A stretch of DNA of 64,000 nt, taken from contig CM060733.1 in the NCBI GenBank assembly GCA_030704615.1, positions 7,006,001 through 7,070,000 of the forward strand. The letters run 5' to 3'. The notes beneath the pieces were generated by a model. That model was not told the origin of the DNA and did not search any database. It saw only the letters and a list, made by a program, of their open reading frames with translations. The stretch's first letter is position 1. Every line of letters begins with the position of its first letter. The translations under genes were made by a program, and so were the position numbers. The DNA is from Takakia lepidozioides (lineage: Eukaryota > Streptophyta > Takakiopsida > Takakiales > Takakiaceae). Positions 11,225 to 21,012 of the stretch are shown piece after piece.

Positions 11225-11770
11225 TTAATGTGGCAATAACCAAAACTCTCTTCTGTAATATCTCTCGTATATGCCTGGGTTTCTTTCAAGCTTCAATGCA
11301 CCCTTGGCTATACTTGAAGTCTCCGTTACCATATAACCATATGGCAAACAAGTCTGAAAAGCTGTTCTTGGTGTGAGTTTGATCCACAAAATATCCTTTG
11401 GAATCCAATTCTTTACCAGTACAAGCTCTTCATGCATATGAGTATAAACATTCACCTTTCTTTCTTCCCAGCCTTCAAACTCTACTCGTTTAATGGATAG
11501 CAATGCTATCACATAAACCAATGTTGGTAACCAACGTGCTCTTCCTCTACAGGCTACCTGATAAATCTTTATCACTCCTTTCTCCAGACCCCATTCTGGA
11601 TCAGCATCATGCACTCGTTTAAGAATATTTTCTTTACAACCGTCTGGCAATTCCAAGAACCTTTGAAAGAATTGTTTGGACAATCTTTCTTCCTTCGTTC
11701 CACAGGGAATTTGATTCACTTCAAATTCTTTAATGGTCCAACCACCATGATCCCACCAGATGCCTGTCAC
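11225..11770 (-). CDS. ORF at the start of the internal region, before Gag
   Basis: An uninterrupted 181-codon frame starts 20-40 bases after the PBS. It has balanced globular composition with many aromatic residues (GIWWDHGGWTIKEF, ERYYRREFWLLPH) and no low complexity. I do not recognise the family. Its intactness while gag-pol is broken may be chance or may reflect recent function. It ends close to the MSDE ORF start at 11203. Confidence 0.55.
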   Translation of the reverse strand: MTGIWWDHGGWTIKEFEVNQIPCGTKEERLSKQFFQRFLELPDGCKENILKRVHDADPEWGLEKGVIKIYQVACRGRARWLPTLVYVIALLSIKRVEFEGWEERKVNVYTHMHEELVLVKNWIPKDILWIKLTPRTAFQTCLPYGYMVTETSSIAKGALKLERNPGIYERYYRREFWLLPH

Positions 11771-11791
11771 ATCTGGTTGTTCATGTCCCAG

Positions 11792-11810
11792 GTCCCCAGT
11801 ATGGTCGCCA
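11792..11810 (-). other. Primer-binding site of the gypsy element
   Basis: Two bases inside the right LTR, the minus strand reads TGGCGACCATACTGGGGAC. A TGGCG... site directly next to the LTR end is the standard plant Ty3/gypsy primer-binding position. Together with the polypurine tract it fixes the direction of transcription and puts the LTR boundary at 11813. The tRNA used is not assigned. Confidence 0.75.
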
Positions 11811-11812
11811 AA

Positions 11813-12797
11813 TGTCGCGGCTTTTACTCACCCATCCCTTCGCTATCGAGGCGGAAACTCCAAGATAGAAGAGTTGGAAATCTCTAAGTACTCAGCCCGC
11901 GCAGAACAATCAGTCATGACCTACAGCTAGTGTATCATGGGGTGTTTTCCTATTTGTTCCCTTTTGGCATTCATGTTAGCTACTTACCATTGATAATTAA
12001 GTATCAGTTTGCTTTATCAATCTATTGGATTCCTCAACTCATCCATTCATTCCACAGCTTCACTCAGATCTCTCTACACAGTGTGATTGTATCGTAAAAG
12101 TATCAGATTATGATTTATCAGGTATCAGGCCGAAGCCATTGTGTCTCTAATCTGCTCTACAATATCAGCCTTGCATATATCAAGCATCTACTATCATCTC
12201 TCTATCTTCACTTCCGTTCTTCATCTCTGCCCGATCCCCTCTCCTCCCTGACCGAAGTCCTCCTCCGAATATGTCCCCCTCAATTCCCCGTTTCTCCCTT
12301 TATCTCCTATCCGCGGTTCTAACCGTTTCCCTCTAACCGTCGTCTGTGAACTAACATGTTCCCTTCGCAGGTGTTGTTCCCCACAGTCGTTCCCTGTCCT
12401 ACTCTTCGTTCCCTATGATCGTGACAGCTGTGTCAAGCTGTGACTGGCTGTGTGACTGTGACCTGGCTGTGTCTGTCGGGCTGTGACTGGCTGTGTGGCT
12501 GTGTGGCTGTGTCTGCTGTGACGACTGTGACGGCTGTGTGGCTGTCTGTGACGACTGTGACGGGCTGTGTTGGCTGTGTCGGCTGTGACGACTGTGACGG
12601 GCTGTGCTGTGTGTGTGTGGCTGTGTTGTGACGGAACGTTGTGTTGGCTGTGACGACTGTGACGAGTGCTGTGTAAACCCCCCTCTACAGTGCGCTGCTG
12701 TCACCCCTAAGGTTCCTCTTGGTCTCAGTCTGTGCAAAAATTAAGGGTACCCTACAGATCCCGTATAAGTGTCTAAGTCCCCGACAATCCTCTAACA
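11813..12797 (-). repeat. 5' LTR (right copy), complete, 985 bp
   Basis: The copy runs from TGTCGCGG (11813) to TCTAACA (12797). From 11922 on it matches the left LTR closely with scattered substitutions and indels. It holds a CTGTG-based tandem array at about 12422-12675, roughly 100 bp longer than in the left LTR; this accounts for most of the length difference. It should carry the element's promoter. Confidence 0.88.
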
Positions 12798-12893
12798 CAT
12801 GCACACGAACTTTATCCTTACCCCTTTATAAAAGCGAAGAGACTTGAATGTTCAAAAAAATCAACTACGCGATATTGGACGACAATTATGACC

Positions 12894-13120
12894 TCCCTTG
12901 AATACTACGAAGCTGCAAATCATCAAATGCAGGTGTTGGATTTGTGGAGTATGGTCAAATGTATCAGTGTCATCTGTAATGAAAATCAACTTAGTGGCGA
13001 CATCCCTCCTAAGTATAGCAGTCTTGCTGAGCTCTTTGAATTGTGAGACAAACAACTTTTTCTTGGGTTTCCTGATTACAAATAATGGGGTTGTAGTGCA
13101 TCACATGTTTGAAAACCTAT
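12894..13120 (+). pseudogene. Leucine-rich repeat fragment of a receptor-like kinase
   Basis: On the plus strand around 12975-13070 a reading frame gives NENQLSGDIPPKYSSLAEL, a plant extracellular LRR with its LSGxIP signature. A stop follows within the repeat. The kinase remnants 300 bp downstream lie on the opposite strand, so this is a broken, rearranged gene copy. No complete LRR array is present. Confidence 0.55.
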
Positions 13121-13431
13121 GTTTCTGGATCCACTGCCTAGAATGCTAGTACTAGGAATGCTACTCATTTAATGTGCATTTTGTTTTCACCATGCTGCGA
13201 TTTATTCCATCCGATAGATTTCTTCAATCTTTGTGTCATCTACCTCTTCTATTATGTTCTACCCGGTTGTCTGCATATAAGTACAAATAGAATATGTTTC
13301 AGCTGTGTAGGTAACCAGCTGCTAGTAAAATTCAATTAGTACTTTAGAGTATCAATAATACCTAGATATGGTGATGTGGGTCTTACGGCTAGTTCCGTCG
13401 TGACATGTCAATCAATATTATAATTGGTCTG

Positions 13432-14142
13432 TCATAGTTGTTCAAAGAACCCAAAGGTCTCAAGCTCTAAGGATACTTTGGAGATGCCAAAATCAGCAAG
13501 CTTTGCAACCATATTCCCATCAAGAAGGACATTTGTAGGCTTCACATCCATGTGTATGACTGGTGGATTTTGCAAAGTAGTCAAGGTAGGGTGTGAGTGG
13601 GATGAGGTAGAAACCTTTTCTCTGCGTCTTAGCCGATTTGGATTCAAGTCCATTACATATCCACTTTAAATTTAACCGCTAGTCAGCAACATTGAAAAAA
13701 TGTTAAGAAATGTACAATTGGTGTTTACTATCCTTTGGCTGGTCACTACTGGAATCCATTATTTTCATTAGTTCCATCCTCCATGTTTTAAATGTAACTC
13801 TTTTTAGCTCTATGCAGAAGTAACGACATGTATCGTACTACCTAGGAGTGGAGGTATTCAAATCCTCTAGCAATGTCAACCACAATCTCTAGGCGTTGGT
13901 ACGTGTCTAGTGGCATTGTATTGACTTCGTTCCTTCCTACAAAGCCCGTGATGAACAAATTCAAACCCTCAAGTTCGGACATTCTGACAAGATTCCGCCC
14001 CGCTAAACAAAGTAGCGAATAATAATAGACCATGATTGTTCTGCAAATTGTATAGCAAAAGATAAGCAAAAGACTAATTTTGATTACCAAAGACGTCCTC
14101 ATATAAATTGCCATTCCTCATGAATTCATATACAAGGATCTG
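13432..14142 (-). pseudogene. Protein kinase fragments of an LRR receptor-like kinase
   Basis: Three minus-strand pieces look like successive exons. 14142-14088 encodes QILVYEFMRNGNLYEDVFG, followed by a GT donor. 13930-13850 encodes YQRLEIVVDIARGFEYLHS. 13555-13440 encodes the catalytic loop and DFG region ([22 protein letters not shown]). The catalytic HRD motif reads HMD, so the Arg is lost. The 14142 exon and its neighbours do not join in frame, and the protein stops after DFG. This is a decayed kinase gene copy. Confidence 0.65.
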
Positions 14143-14592
14143 AAGTTCAACGGGCAACCAACAATGCCATTAATTAGGCTTGAGCAAATCATTACATTCA
14201 ATACTTTAGAGGGCAGCAAAGACATGAGCAGAACCCGTGAGCAGATTCCCCGTGATGCGGACCCCTAAAACCGAGGGAACAAGTGGGCCTATTGCCGTGG
14301 ACACGAACTCCACTACAACGACGCAATCTCCGCTCCATCGGACCGAAGACAGACATGTTCCATGATGACAATGTAGCACGAATGTGCGAGGAAAAGCTGA
14401 CGGATGAATGAATATGGGATGAATGAAAAAGGAATGGATGAACGTTGGATGAGTGTGGGATGAAAAATTGGCCTGATGAATGAACCATGGATGACTTCAA
14501 CAACATTTATCCTTACTGATCAGCATTTGCTTAAGGATCCATGTGTTGTTGAGTTTAAATAAGTGTATTTTAATTTGGCAAAACCTTAATTC

Positions 14593-15225
14593 CAGCCCAG
14601 AAGACCAGCCAAATTAAGCTGTCGTCAATGCCATCTTAATCTAGCACTTCGAGGGAAAAAAATAAAATGGTTATTATTATTATTATTGGAAAACTTAATC
14701 TGGGACGTTCGGGAAAAACAAAACAAAACGGAAACATATATATATATATATATATAGTGAAAAACTTGCAAATGAACCCAACCCCTGCTTTGCAAGCAAA
14801 AGACTTGGCGTTTATCCGACATGGATTTCTGGTTACTTGGAAGAAGGACGTGACAACGAATCATAAGTTATGTAGTCCGAGCTATTTGTAGATGCCATTC
14901 ACCTAAATAGCACACCATAAGACCACCCAGATTAAGGTGTCGTTGACGACACCTTAATCTAGGACATTCGGGAAAAAAAAAAAAAAAAAAAACAAAAAAG
15001 TTTTTTTTTTTTTTTTTTTTTTTTTTTTGGGTGGAATTCAACCCCTGCTTTGCAAGCAAAAACCTGGTGTTTTATGGTAATCTGGAAGAAGGTTATGACA
15101 ACGAATCATAAGTTATGTAGTCCGAGCTATTTGTAGATGTCATTCACCCCAAATAGCAGACCAGAAGACCACCCAGATTAAGCTATCGTCAACGATACCT
15201 TAATCTGGCACATTCGAAGGAGGAA
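14593..15225. repeat. Degenerate tandem repeat (~250-320 bp period) with palindromic hairpins
   Basis: Three copies of a unit share the word TTGCAAGCAAAA, a TGACAACGAATCATAAGTTATG segment and a palindrome. Copies of the ACCCCTGCTT start lie at 14781 and 15041, a 260-bp offset. The palindrome at 14929-14960 has perfect 15-bp arms around a 2-base centre. The one at 15175-15206 has a single mismatch; that at about 14611-14642 is more decayed. Poly(A)/poly(T) runs (14974-15028) and an (AT)n run (14737-14756) lie between units. Confidence 0.75.
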
Positions 15226-15326
15226 AAAAAAAAAGAAAAGAAAAAAAACCCTGCAAGTACTCCATTTGTACTCTTGCAAGGGCTTCGTTCCATGCCTGCA
15301 AGTATGCAGGAAGACATTTTTTTGGG

Positions 15327-15846
15327 ATGGAGGGGGAGGAGCAGCTTTACTCTCAAGTCATCGCACCACTGTCTGAGAGGTCATCGCATTCGACCCAGAC
15401 TGAGAACATTGTGGTGGAGCAAGATCTGCAAGAGCCCGATGCTCTGGATGTCGATTCCAATTTCTCATGTGAGTAAGTGAAAGTTCTATAGTGGCACTTG
15501 ACTAACACGACGGCGCATCCTTATGTATACCTCTTTGGTGCACAAGTTTGGCCAGCATAATATATGTGGAGTTACATTATTGTCATGTGTTTGCAGGAGT
15601 CCCAGGACGCCACGGTTCCTACCTTTCTTTGCCAACCCGGAATTTTTCCCAAGTCCAAGAACGGATTTTGAATTGTCATGTTATGCGGAGGCTGCAGCGT
15701 GCGAATTTAGTCTCCTCTCATCTCCCCCTCCTGTGCTTTACGACATAGATGGTTTTGTGCAGAGCAGGGCTAGTGTCTTCATAGACAGTTGTGGCTTCGT
15801 TTTGGACACTGACTCCAGTAGTAGTGAATATTCTTCGTCGGAATGA
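15327..15846 (+). CDS. Hypothetical two-exon protein, Ser/acidic-rich, 131 aa
   Basis: Exon 1 (15327-15472) opens with ATG (MEGEEQLYSQVIAPLSERSS) and ends at a GTAAGT donor. The intron ends in TTTGCAG at 15596. Exon 2 (15597-15846) continues in frame (SPRTPRFLPFFANPEFFP) to a stop after a Ser/Glu tail (SSSSEYSSSE). Phase is consistent across the junction (2+1 bases). I do not recognise the protein. It is acidic at the N-terminus, with a Phe/Pro-rich middle. It may be a fragment of a larger gene captured between the inverted flanks. Confidence 0.45.
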
Positions 15847-16400
15847 ATCGTCTATTTTCAAACGATTTTTATTAAAGCACTAAATGACCTCTCCACCTTC
15901 TTCGCAATTGGGTGTGAGCATCTCTCGACTTAAGATACCTGGTAAAAGGACAACCACAACCCTCTTCAGTTGGTAGGGGTTCACTCTGGAGTTCGGGAGA
16001 TTTGGCAACCACTACTAGTTTTTTAATTTTCCATTCATCCACAAACTATATTCATCCATGTGCCATTCGTCCAACAGACATTCATCCGTCATTCATCCAT
16101 AACGACCTTGTCTGTATGCATGTTATACTGGCCACTATCCGCAGTAATAGGTCCTCTAAGCCAAACAGGTGTCCACAGTTATAGGTGAGCAGATCTTGAA
16201 GCGTGAGCAGAATTCTGATCACGGAATTTTCTGCTCACGATTTAGCAATCCCCAATACTTTAAGGAATATTAATCGTATACACTGGCTCTTTTTGCGTTC
16301 CCTACACACTACCTTGGTCTACACCCTTGGACTACTCCCCCTCACACCGCCATATGCCCGGGGATTGGTATGGCGTGAGCAGGATCCACGGTTATAGGGG

Positions 16401-18339
16401 TGATATATATGCCAACAGAAATACATAATAGACGGACATAAGGTCTTTCTGCGTTAATAGGGTCTCCATGGTGTCTAAATATAATCTTAAACATAGAGAA
16501 GGAGCTTGAAAGGGAGAAACCTTTATAGAAATAAAAAAAAAAACCAAACCCCAACCAAACCCCAAACCCCAAACACCAAATGAAACCCAAGTTTCGCTAA
16601 CAAAAACCCAAGATGCGTATGTGTTTGCTGGCGAAACCCATTTTTGAGTGGGCCTTGGGGATGTTCTACACACAATGTTTTACCAAATGCCACATTGTTT
16701 ATGTGCACCAACCTTTGAGTTTTGGCAGATATAATTGTGTGTGCTCACGTGAGTTAAGCTTTGGACAATTAATTTCATATGTTTTATCGCATGAGCACGG
16801 TTTTCAGCTAGTCCCAGTATTTTTTTTTTCCGCATAAGCACATTTTAGTTTCGGTATGGCACATTCTTCGGATTCTTGGGGAATATGCAGAATATGCCTC
16901 TGTGCTCACGCTGGCTTGCGTGAGCCTGCTTACACCCAACTTGTATGCCCGAAGAGGAAAAACTTTTCATATACACATAGGGCCACCTCGCCTGCCCACA
17001 CATCTAACCCGAGTATGCAAGATTTTGGGCGGGCCTCATGGAGACCTAACCCGCTTATGCAAGTCTTGGGGTAGGCCCAAACATAGGCAAGCCCGTCTAA
17101 AACAATAATAAATGCAACAATTCTTCAAAATTTGTGCAATTCTTATACAGTCAGTCGTCAAAGATTATTTGTTCTAGATTTGGTTTTTGAATTTAAATAT
17201 AATACTATTGCAATCGAAAGTTTGATATTTTGAGTTTATGAAATTTGGGTATCTAATTTTCGCATGTCAACAGCTTCGTTTGTTGCAAATTTTTTGGCTT
17301 TTTTTTGTTTTATATAAAGTTTTTTTTTCTTAGTACTCAATTTTTTAAAAGCGTCGTGTAATGTAGCATGACCATCTATTGAACTGGATTCTAGTGCTCA
17401 AAATGGCCAAAATAATAATTATTGTTCTTGATAGTAGTTTTTTGGATCTTGATGTATGTTATAATGTACACATCCAATAATTGTATTGGTACGAAGTTTC
17501 TGAATACTAAACATCTTACATTTTGCGATTGTTTTAGCAAAAGAAGGATGTTCAAGCGATTCTGGACGATCTCTGAATTTATCAATGTTTGATTAACACT
17601 TCAAATTTGGATGAAGATCATATAGATAACGTTGTGGTTTGAGTACAAATGCACATTCTTTAGGAGATGATGTATTGATTACCGAACATGTTCTTGATGA
17701 ATGATGTGATGATATTGAAAAAATTAATATACGGCTAATTGAGCAAAAAACATTATCCATTTATTTTATACATTTTGTGGCTTCGGATTGTTCTTGTTTG
17801 CAAGAATTTTTTGTAATTCATTGTAATGGTTTTGTCTACTTATATAAAATATGATATTTAGTAATTATATCATTTGGTTTGTGTTCCAAAAATAGAGAAG
17901 GCTTCATAAGTCTATTTCCAAGACCCATTTCATATAATTCGTACTCACTATTGTAATGCATTCCAAACTCTCACCGGAGGGATTGAGTACTGAAACATGT
18001 CATTATCAAGGAGTCAAGTTTTGGCATGTGCTCACCTTGAATTGCCATGCTGTGGATGTCATTTTGACCCCCTTTCAAACACATACAAAAGACCCTAATA
18101 AAAAAAATGTTATGTGGCTCAAAAGTTTCATAGTAGTAGTTGGCTAGGATACTGTACACTATACCATATTTGTATGCGGGAGATAGAAGCAGGAAAAATC
18201 AACTTGTCACTCAAACAGCTTAGTCAAAGCTCAAGTTGCTACAATCCCCCTGTTCCATTTTATTTTTTTTTAAAAACATACTTTCCAAAATTCAAAAACA
18301 AAAAAACCCCCAACTAAAACACTAAATTTTTCTTGTCTT
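16401..18339. other. AT-rich intergenic stretch, no gene seen
   Basis: There are short homopolymer tracts, an A/C-rich block of AACCCC-like words at 16540-16590 and an imperfect direct repeat of about 33 bp (around 17007-17080, word TAACCCG...TATGCAAG). From 17100 to 18300 the sequence is AT-rich and without coding character on either strand. Confidence 0.6.
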
Positions 18340-18798
18340 GTGGGGAATTTCTCCACAGTGGATGTACATGGTAGGCAAGGTAAATCTGGTAAGGTTCATT
18401 TTTTGAATGTAACCCGGCAGGTGTGTAGCCTCAGGTTACCATTTTGGGGGCTGAAATTTGCCATGGAAGCTTCACGGAGGGGTGGGCTGGAAACTGTGGA
18501 TGCTCCTCTGCAGTTTGCACGCCGCATAGCATCCAGATTTATTGCGAGCAATCTGAAGCTGATTACGGGGCTTTCGAGATCAATAGCGGGTGACGAGGTC
18601 GATGGACGGAAGAATGAGCAAATAGGGCACATGGAGGTGGAGAAAAATGTGTGGTGTCCTCCACACGGTTTCATATCCAGCAAGGAGGTTTCCAACCACC
18701 GAAGAAGATATTCACAGAGCCCAAATACAGACGACGAGAAACTTTGGGACGAATATCTCCCGAACCCAATTCAATGGTGGGACCATCAGGCCAATAAG
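18340..18798 (+). CDS. Exon of an OSB-like (PDF-motif) protein, N-terminal part
   Basis: The open frame ends in DEKLWDEYLPNPIQWWDHQANK directly before a GT donor at 18799. This matches the LWxxFxxNPxxWWDNR core of the PDF motif found in plant organellar single-stranded DNA-binding (OSB) proteins. From the ATG at about 18462 the protein begins with an Arg/Ser-rich, amphipathic stretch (LQFARRIASRFIASNLKLI) that would fit an organellar transit peptide. The OB-fold domain expected before the motif is not seen, so the model may be partial or decayed. Intron sequence with LINE copies follows. Confidence 0.5.
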
Positions 18799-18835
18799 GT
18801 GTGTGTGTGTGTGTCTCTCTCTCTCTCTCTTTCCT
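18799..18835. repeat. (GT)n(CT)n microsatellite at intron start
   Basis: Alternating GT followed by CT dinucleotides begins exactly at the splice donor of the OSB-like exon. The CT tract leads into the sequence duplicated at 23859-23920. Confidence 0.9.
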
Positions 18836-19463
18836 TGAATGTGGCTAAGTTCTTTGGAATAACAATCAATAATTGCCTGATCCATGTGGCTCTCCCTCTA
18901 TCCTTGAGTATAGCTAACTCCACTCTTAATCCTTCTCGTGGTGTTGAGAAATTGTTTTTGAGCTGCTCGTACATTTCTGTCTGTAATGTAAGGGAGAACA
19001 TTCATGAAAGTTATTACTGAACGACCAGGACATTTGATGGCGAACTATCTGCATGATATCTCGTGCTAGCCCTGTAGCAGGAGTGTATGTGTACACCTCC
19101 TACATGATCGGGTCAATCTACATTCTCTGGTGGCTGGTCTACTCTAGCCAATGCCTTGTGTCGGATTTAGGAAACCTAAAAATGAGATGCTTGAGGATCT
19201 CTCTCTCTCTCTCTCTCTCTCTCTTTCGAGCAGAATCTATACACGGGGTAATTGTCCCCAAGCAGTCTGACGGACAATATGCCCCTAAGTGTGCGGAGCC
19301 TGTGCGTCGTGTAACTGAAGGATTTGGTACCCTGAATGGTTTACCAATTCTCAAAGTCTACACAAGACGAGCAAAATCTACACATGGGGTAACTGTCCCC
19401 CCTTTGCAGAACGGTTAGCCGTCCAGGAGCAATCACAAGCTACCTAGACGACAAACAATTCAC

Positions 19464-20828
19464 ATGCAAAGGGCTGGCTTGCGGCTGGCCACTTTCAACT
19501 TCTCAGGGCTTACTAACCAAAGCAAACAACTCGAAGTGGGACAAGTCCTTCGGACTAATGATATTCATATCTGTGCTGGGCAAGAAACATGGGAAACGTT
19601 GGATAAACTGGTTGGAGATGTCAATGGTTATAAATGGGCAGGTAGGATGTGTACTCTCAAGGCAGCCTCTGCCAAACGCGGTCAAAAAGGGGTTGGATTC
19701 TTTGTCCGTGATTTCTTGTTGATAATTGTGAAATTATCAACAAGGGTTTGAGGTACGAGTATAGTATCTGGCTAAAACTGAATCTGAAGGGCGGCATGAG
19801 TACGAAGGACCTCTTTGTGGGTTGTGTTTACATGCCCACAGAGGGGATCCTTAGTGCTGACGCAGACAAAGCCTTCGAAGATGTAAAGCTGGACTGTGCT
19901 TCGTTCCTTGCCAAAGGTCAGGTAGTGCTATTGGGTGACTTCAATGCCCGGGTGGGCAAAGGGCTCCATCAGGACGATATCATTGGGCCTTTTGGTGAGG
20001 ACGAGCTGAATTCTAATGGCAGACGGTTAATTAACTGTCTGGAAGAGCTTCAGCTTTTGACCTTGAATAACAGGACAAGAGGTGACCAAGTGCAGTGGGA
20101 CTCGTGAGAAATCCCAAACTGGGGAACGTTCCATTGTGGACTATATCATAATGGACAAAAATTTGTTTCCCCAGTGTGCCAATGTGTTGATCGACAGAAC
20201 TGATATTGGTACCTCTGACCACTTCCTGGTTTGGACTGAGATCAAAAGGTGTTTTCCCAACACCAAGACATCTGTGAAACGTTCGATTCGGAAGTGGCGC
20301 ATAGAAAAATTCCATAATGAGGAGGTCAAGGCTGAGTACGTCCAGGCCTTGCAAGAGGCTCTCCCTCATTTTGTCCAATCGCTCCAAGAACTTCAGTCTC
20401 GCTCTGACAACGCAAGAAATGAAGTCGAAAGAGCAGTGGACTCTTGGGAGAGTTTCGTTTCCTCCGTGGCTGACAAGATCATTGGGAGGAAACTAATTGT
20501 CTGCGGTAGAGCTGTTAATTGGTGGACCAATGAGATCAAACTCAAGATAGCTGAGAGACGAGCCCTTTATAAAGAGTGCTGCAATTTGAAAACCAACAGA
20601 GAATTGTGGGCGAGGTACTACCAGCTCCGTAAAGATATCAATCAGCTTGTTAGGTCTCAGAAGAAATTATACTGGGACAAGTTATACAGTGAAATAAACT
20701 CAAACCACCATGGTGGTAATGACAAGAAATTCTGGTTGGCCCTTCAACGTTTGTACAAGCCTAAAAACGGTCAGCAAGTACAAGCGCTGAAGACTACTAA
20801 AGGTGCAGTGGTGACTTCATCGGTTTGA
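19464..20828 (+). pseudogene. LINE endonuclease domain and linker
   Basis: The domain nicks target DNA to prime reverse transcription. Visible motifs are LATFNFSG at the start, GQETW (metal-binding Glu), VVLLGDFNAR, SIVDYIIM and GTSDHFLVW, which cover the catalytic set of APE-like endonucleases. Frameshifts lie near 19748 and 20100, the second at a single extra base. The downstream linker (20340-20828) is helical and charged. The frame closes at 20828. Confidence 0.85.
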
Positions 20829-21012
20829 CATTGTCAAAACCTTTGAAAATCACTACAGTATCCTTGGCAGAACTTCTAGGTCTAACAGTGAGGGGTCTTC
20901 TGCTGAATGGAGGGACACAGTTGGAAAAACTGTTCCTATGATTCACAACAGCCCTGATGAACTGGAGTATATTTCAATGGCTTATAACTCCCATTAGTTC
21001 TTCTCTGAGATT

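Larger units (their letters stand above)
1..12797 (-). mobile_element. Ty3/gypsy LTR retrotransposon, nearly full length, 3' LTR cut by window start
   Basis: Two long direct repeats (1-758 and 11813-12797) bracket minus-strand sequence with gag, aspartic protease, reverse transcriptase, RNase H and integrase in that order, which is the Ty3/gypsy order. A PBS-like site abuts the right LTR and a purine tract abuts the left LTR, so the element is transcribed right to left. No chromodomain is visible after integrase, so it looks like a non-chromovirus lineage. Every long domain is interrupted by frameshifts and the LTRs differ by several indels, so this copy is old and defective. The target duplication cannot be checked because the left flank lies outside the window. 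Confidence 0.93.
14200..16400. mobile_element. Candidate DNA element with inverted flanks carrying a spliced gene
   Basis: The left flank (about 14200-14500) has repeated GGATGAATG-type words on the plus strand after a GTGGACAC word. The right flank (about 16010-16400) has the same words in the same relative order on the minus strand (ATTCATCC repeats, then GTGTCCAC). Between them lie palindromic tandem repeats and a two-exon ORF. This resembles a transposon with long degenerate inverted repeats that captured host sequence. I see no transposase, and exact ends and target duplication are unresolved. Confidence 0.4.

Noticed and set aside
16540-16595. A/C-rich block (AACCCC-like) as interstitial telomere
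   Set aside because: The unit varies and is not the plant CCCTAAA repeat.
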